Assembly: GCA_910585735.1 (NCBI GenBank)
Contig: CAJUEU010000010.1
Coordinates: 1 to 54,589 of the forward strand
DNA: 54,589 nucleotides
Source of the DNA: an uncultured Oscillospiraceae bacterium
Lineage (GTDB): Bacteria; Bacillota; Clostridia; Oscillospirales; Oscillospiraceae
Reading direction: 5' to 3'
A program made the translations under genes and the position numbers. Each line of letters begins with the position of its first letter. The first letter of the stretch is position 1. This document shows, piece by piece, positions 52,724 through 54,589 of the stretch. The notes under the pieces are model-generated. The model saw only the letters and a program-made list of their open reading frames with translations. It made no database searches and was not told the origin of the DNA.

Positions 52724-53338
52724 TCAGAGCAAGTAGCTGTCATTCTGCCCCGCCCGGTTTTCCTCGTCGGTGTACCGCAGCTCCACGGTGATGTTTCCCT
52801 CCCTGTCCTGGGCCTTCTGAAAAATGCCGCAGAGCTTGTCCACATACTCGGTAAAGCCTTCGTTATCTCCGTAGGGGATCCCGGTATAATGTCTGGGCCG
52901 CAGGATGGTGAAGTCATCACCCTTATAGGGCAATCCGGTCAAAATGTCCCACAGCGCATCAAAATTTTCTCCGTACCAGTCATCCCATTCCATTTTCCGC
53001 CGCAGCTCCAACCATAGCTCAGCCACATATTTGCAGGGAGACAGATCTATCGTTACCTGCTCCCGGGGAAGGAGAACGTAGTCGAAGTGATCCCTCCCCA
53101 GCTCATCCCGCAGACGGTCAAACAGCGCAAAGACCTGCTTCAAAGCAGCGGCCGCCTCCCCGTAAGGCTCGTCGGCGTAACGGATCTCCACCCGAAGATC
53201 CTCCCCGCAGCCCCGGATATATCCCTCCAGTCCCTCCAACGTGTGGACTTTGGGCTCGATCTCAAATTCAATGGAAAGGACATTGAACAACGTCCAGGCA
53301 CGGTCATACCGACCAAACCAAGGTTCCACCAGCCTCAT
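52724..53338 (-). CDS. barstar-type immunity protein with N-terminal extension
   Basis: A 204-residue protein. The C-terminal half (about 93-190) is a barstar domain: WYGENFDALWDILTG (121-135) aligns with barstar YYGENLDALWDCLTG, keeping Asp127 (D35), Trp130 (W38) and Asp131 (D39). Barstar Tyr29 is Trp121 and Glu76 is Lys175 here. The first 90 residues are an extra domain of unknown role, about doubling the usual 90-residue barstar. Its ATG overlaps the stop of the RNase gene (ATGA), so translation is coupled. It should bind and block the RNase. Confidence 0.85.
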   Translation of the reverse strand: MRLVEPWFGRYDRAWTLFNVLSIEFEIEPKVHTLEGLEGYIRGCGEDLRVEIRYADEPYGEAAAALKQVFALFDRLRDELGRDHFDYVLLPREQVTIDLSPCKYVAELWLELRRKMEWDDWYGENFDALWDILTGLPYKGDDFTILRPRHYTGIPYGDNEGFTEYVDKLCGIFQKAQDREGNITVELRYTDEENRAGQNDSYLL

Positions 53339-53967
53339 ATCTCATTCTCATCCTTTCCGTCATAAGTGATTTCATAAAAGGTCAGATAGTGGTCGTAGGT
53401 CACAAAGATCAGCCCGTCATTAGAAAACAGGACCCGGTGTCCATTTCGCCGGCCCTCATAGTAATTGATATCTGCCTCATACCAGATCCGACCGGGTGCG
53501 GAGGGGAGGTGTCCGTTTGCGTTGTCGTAGATCCCGCCAAATATCATTTTGCCGGGGGCCCACCGCCTTGGAGGCTTTCCTTCTTTCCAGCCCAATGCTA
53601 TTGCATCAGTTCGTGAAATATAGTAATCCGGCAGCTGTCCATAATGAACAAGCCAATAGTCGGCGCCGTTTTCTCCATCCTTTGTCGCGCCGCCGGGTGT
53701 GATGGTCTCCATGGGAAGTATAGCACATCGACAGTGGTCATGCAACGGCGGCTCCACCGCCGGCCGTTCGTCCATGGCATAGATTTTCCCGTGATGTTCC
53801 CGGCATTCCTTGCATAACTTAAAGTCCAGCACGGCACTCCAGTTTTTCCAGTGAACGCTCCGGGTCGTTTCAGGAAAGAAGGTATCCAGAAGCCCTTTGC
53901 GTATCGCTGTCATACAACGTAAGGGATCTGCCGTTAAAATAGTTCCATAGGTGCTTTTTCGATACAT
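53335..53967 (-). CDS. barnase-type ribonuclease toxin with MuF-like Cys module
   Basis: A 210-residue protein. Residues 50-86 show CKEC-HHGKIY-PPLHDHCRC (Cys52, 55, 79, 81), the pattern of the C-terminal end of phage MuF/gp7-type head proteins. Residues 112-200 align with barnase: LPDYYISRTDAIALGW, WYEADINY and DHYLTF. Catalytic residues are all kept: Glu164 (E73), Arg174 (R83), Arg178 (R87), His193 (H102). Lys27 is Arg119 and Arg59 is Ala150. ATG 53967 has GGAAGG upstream; GTG 53994 is less likely. There is no signal peptide and no phage gene in the window. GC is lower than in neighbours, consistent with transfer. Confidence 0.88.
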   Translation of the reverse strand: MYRKSTYGTILTADPLRCMTAIRKGLLDTFFPETTRSVHWKNWSAVLDFKLCKECREHHGKIYAMDERPAVEPPLHDHCRCAILPMETITPGGATKDGENGADYWLVHYGQLPDYYISRTDAIALGWKEGKPPRRWAPGKMIFGGIYDNANGHLPSAPGRIWYEADINYYEGRRNGHRVLFSNDGLIFVTYDHYLTFYEITYDGKDENEI

Positions 53968-54007
53968 AAAGCCTTCCCATATATATGTTCTCACCTATAT
54001 ATGGTTT

Positions 54008-54040
54008 GGGGATCCCCGTTCTATGTTTTGATACATCAAA
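54008..54040 (-). promoter_or_regulatory. two palindromes upstream of the toxin gene
   Basis: GGGGATCCCC (54008-54017) and TTTGAT-2-ATCAAA (54027-54040) lie between the tRNA terminator and the toxin start. No clean promoter is seen; TTGCCG with TAGAAC at 17 bases is one weak option. They may be regulatory sites. Confidence 0.35.
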
Positions 54041-54043
54041 CGG

Positions 54044-54085
54044 CAAAAAAACATCGACAAATTTCTTGCCGAAATTTGTCGATGT
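54044..54085 (-). terminator. intrinsic terminator of the tRNA transcript
   Basis: Arms 54051-54065 and 54071-54085 pair perfectly over 15 bases, followed on the minus strand by seven T, immediately after the tRNA-fMet 3' end. Confidence 0.92.
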
Positions 54086-54086
54086 A

Positions 54087-54162
<76 letters not shown>

Positions 54163-54300
54163 ATATAAAGGATCTGAATGGGGCCCCCCGCAAAAGCGAT
54201 CCTTAGCTTTTTTGGGGAAAGGAGAAAGGAGCTTGAGGGATATGGAGCTTTCAGCCAGCCCCTCAGGCTGGAAGCAAAATGAACCAAGCTTCTTTCGACG

Positions 54301-54388
54301 TGGTGCCGGAGACCGGAGTCGAACCGGCACGTTCTTTTGGAACACAGGATTTTAAGTCCCGGGCGTCTACCAATTCCGCCACTCCGGC
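54301..54388 (-). tRNA. tRNA-Leu (UAA)
   Basis: An 88-base class II tRNA with a long variable arm and encoded CCA. The acceptor is GCCGGAG/CTCCGGC and the anticodon UAA. It lies upstream of tRNA-fMet and is probably cotranscribed with it. Confidence 0.94.
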
Positions 54389-54422
54389 ATGGATGACACG
54401 GACTTCTCTGTGATGCTCTAAC

Positions 54423-54451
54423 AGGATAACACAGCTTATGCGGAATGTCAA
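54423..54451 (-). promoter_or_regulatory. promoter of the tRNA operon
   Basis: On the minus strand TTGACA (54451-54446), 17 bases, TATCCT (54428-54423), about 35 bases before the tRNA-Leu 5' end. Confidence 0.75.
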
Positions 54452-54496
54452 GAAAAAATTCCAAATCCCGAGATATTTACCAAATGCAGATGGGAC

Positions 54497-54525
54497 TTGA
54501 CAGCGCATAGGCGGAGGATTATAAT
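54497..54525 (+). promoter_or_regulatory. consensus promoter for the FMN riboswitch transcript
   Basis: TTGACA (54497-54502), 17 bases, TATAAT (54520-54525), with both hexamers perfect. The riboswitch begins about 20 bases downstream. Confidence 0.9.
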
Positions 54526-54542
54526 GGATCCAACAGAATAAG

Positions 54543-54589
54543 TTCTTCGGGGCAGGGTGTGATTCCCTACCGGCGGTATAGTCCGCGAA
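54543..54589 (+). promoter_or_regulatory. FMN riboswitch (RFN element), cut by the window end
   Basis: The sequence shows the 5' part of the RFN consensus: TTCTTCGGGGCAGGGTG, then ATTCCCTACCGGCGGT and GTCCGCGAA. The rest, and the regulated gene (usually ribD operon or ribU), lie outside. High FMN would lower expression of that gene. Confidence 0.93.

Overview
The window looks like a chromosomal segment of an anaerobic, high-GC gut clostridium of the Oscillospiraceae type (Flavonifractor / Lawsonibacter / Pseudoflavonifractor relatives). This is inferred from the roughly 60% GC coding sequence, AGGAGG-type ribosome sites, YesMN/YesOPQ-like sugar importers, the mannose-class PTS and the IPNTG sortase signal; no 16S gene is present. 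Almost all of it is accessory carbohydrate metabolism, with two tRNA genes and a truncated FMN riboswitch at the right edge.

Region 1 (about 0.4-24.8 kb) is a large sugar-utilisation locus. It holds homologues of the B. subtilis yesLMNOPQ set: lipoprotein 6222, histidine kinase 7922, AraC-type regulator 9612, permeases 11961 and 12949, and YesL 17954. It also holds two import ATPases (18582, 22392), a GH13 sucrose-phosphorylase-like enzyme (20610) and many deacylating enzymes: two alpha/beta hydrolases, an SGNH/CE2-like esterase, a type B carboxylesterase, a class-C beta-lactamase-fold hydrolase and a polysaccharide deacetylase. The two alpha/beta hydrolases are close paralogues lying in opposite orientation at the two ends (424-1371 and 19418-20380). 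An AT-rich gene broken by one in-frame UGA sits inside (15415-16434).

Region 2 (24.8-33.9 kb) is arabinose-linked: a GntR/LacI-type (AraR-like) repressor faces an operon of three tandem paralogues, each an extracytoplasmic alpha/beta hydrolase fused to a polytopic membrane domain, followed by an FGGY kinase and L-arabinose isomerase. The three membrane hydrolases are the best candidate here for an undescribed system.

Region 3 (34.0-40.5 kb) is a mannose-family PTS operon (IIC, IID, IIB, IIA) with a GntR/UTRA repressor, a DUF3604 PHP-like protein and a sulfatase without signal peptide. This suggests uptake of a sulfated sugar and desulfation in the cytoplasm.

Region 4 (40.5-49.6 kb, minus strand) is a nucleoside/ribose operon: ribokinase, double ATPase, permease, lipoprotein, permease, nucleoside hydrolase. 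Downstream, with its own promoter, is a LacI regulator fused to a second ribokinase.

Region 5 (49.9-54.6 kb) has a sortase-anchored surface protein, a hairpin-rich gap, a barnase-type RNase toxin with a MuF-like Cys module coupled to an extended barstar-type immunity protein, tRNA-fMet, tRNA-Leu(UAA), and the start of an FMN riboswitch behind a consensus promoter. In the toxin/immunity pair, both sides of the classic barnase Arg59-barstar Glu76 salt bridge are replaced.
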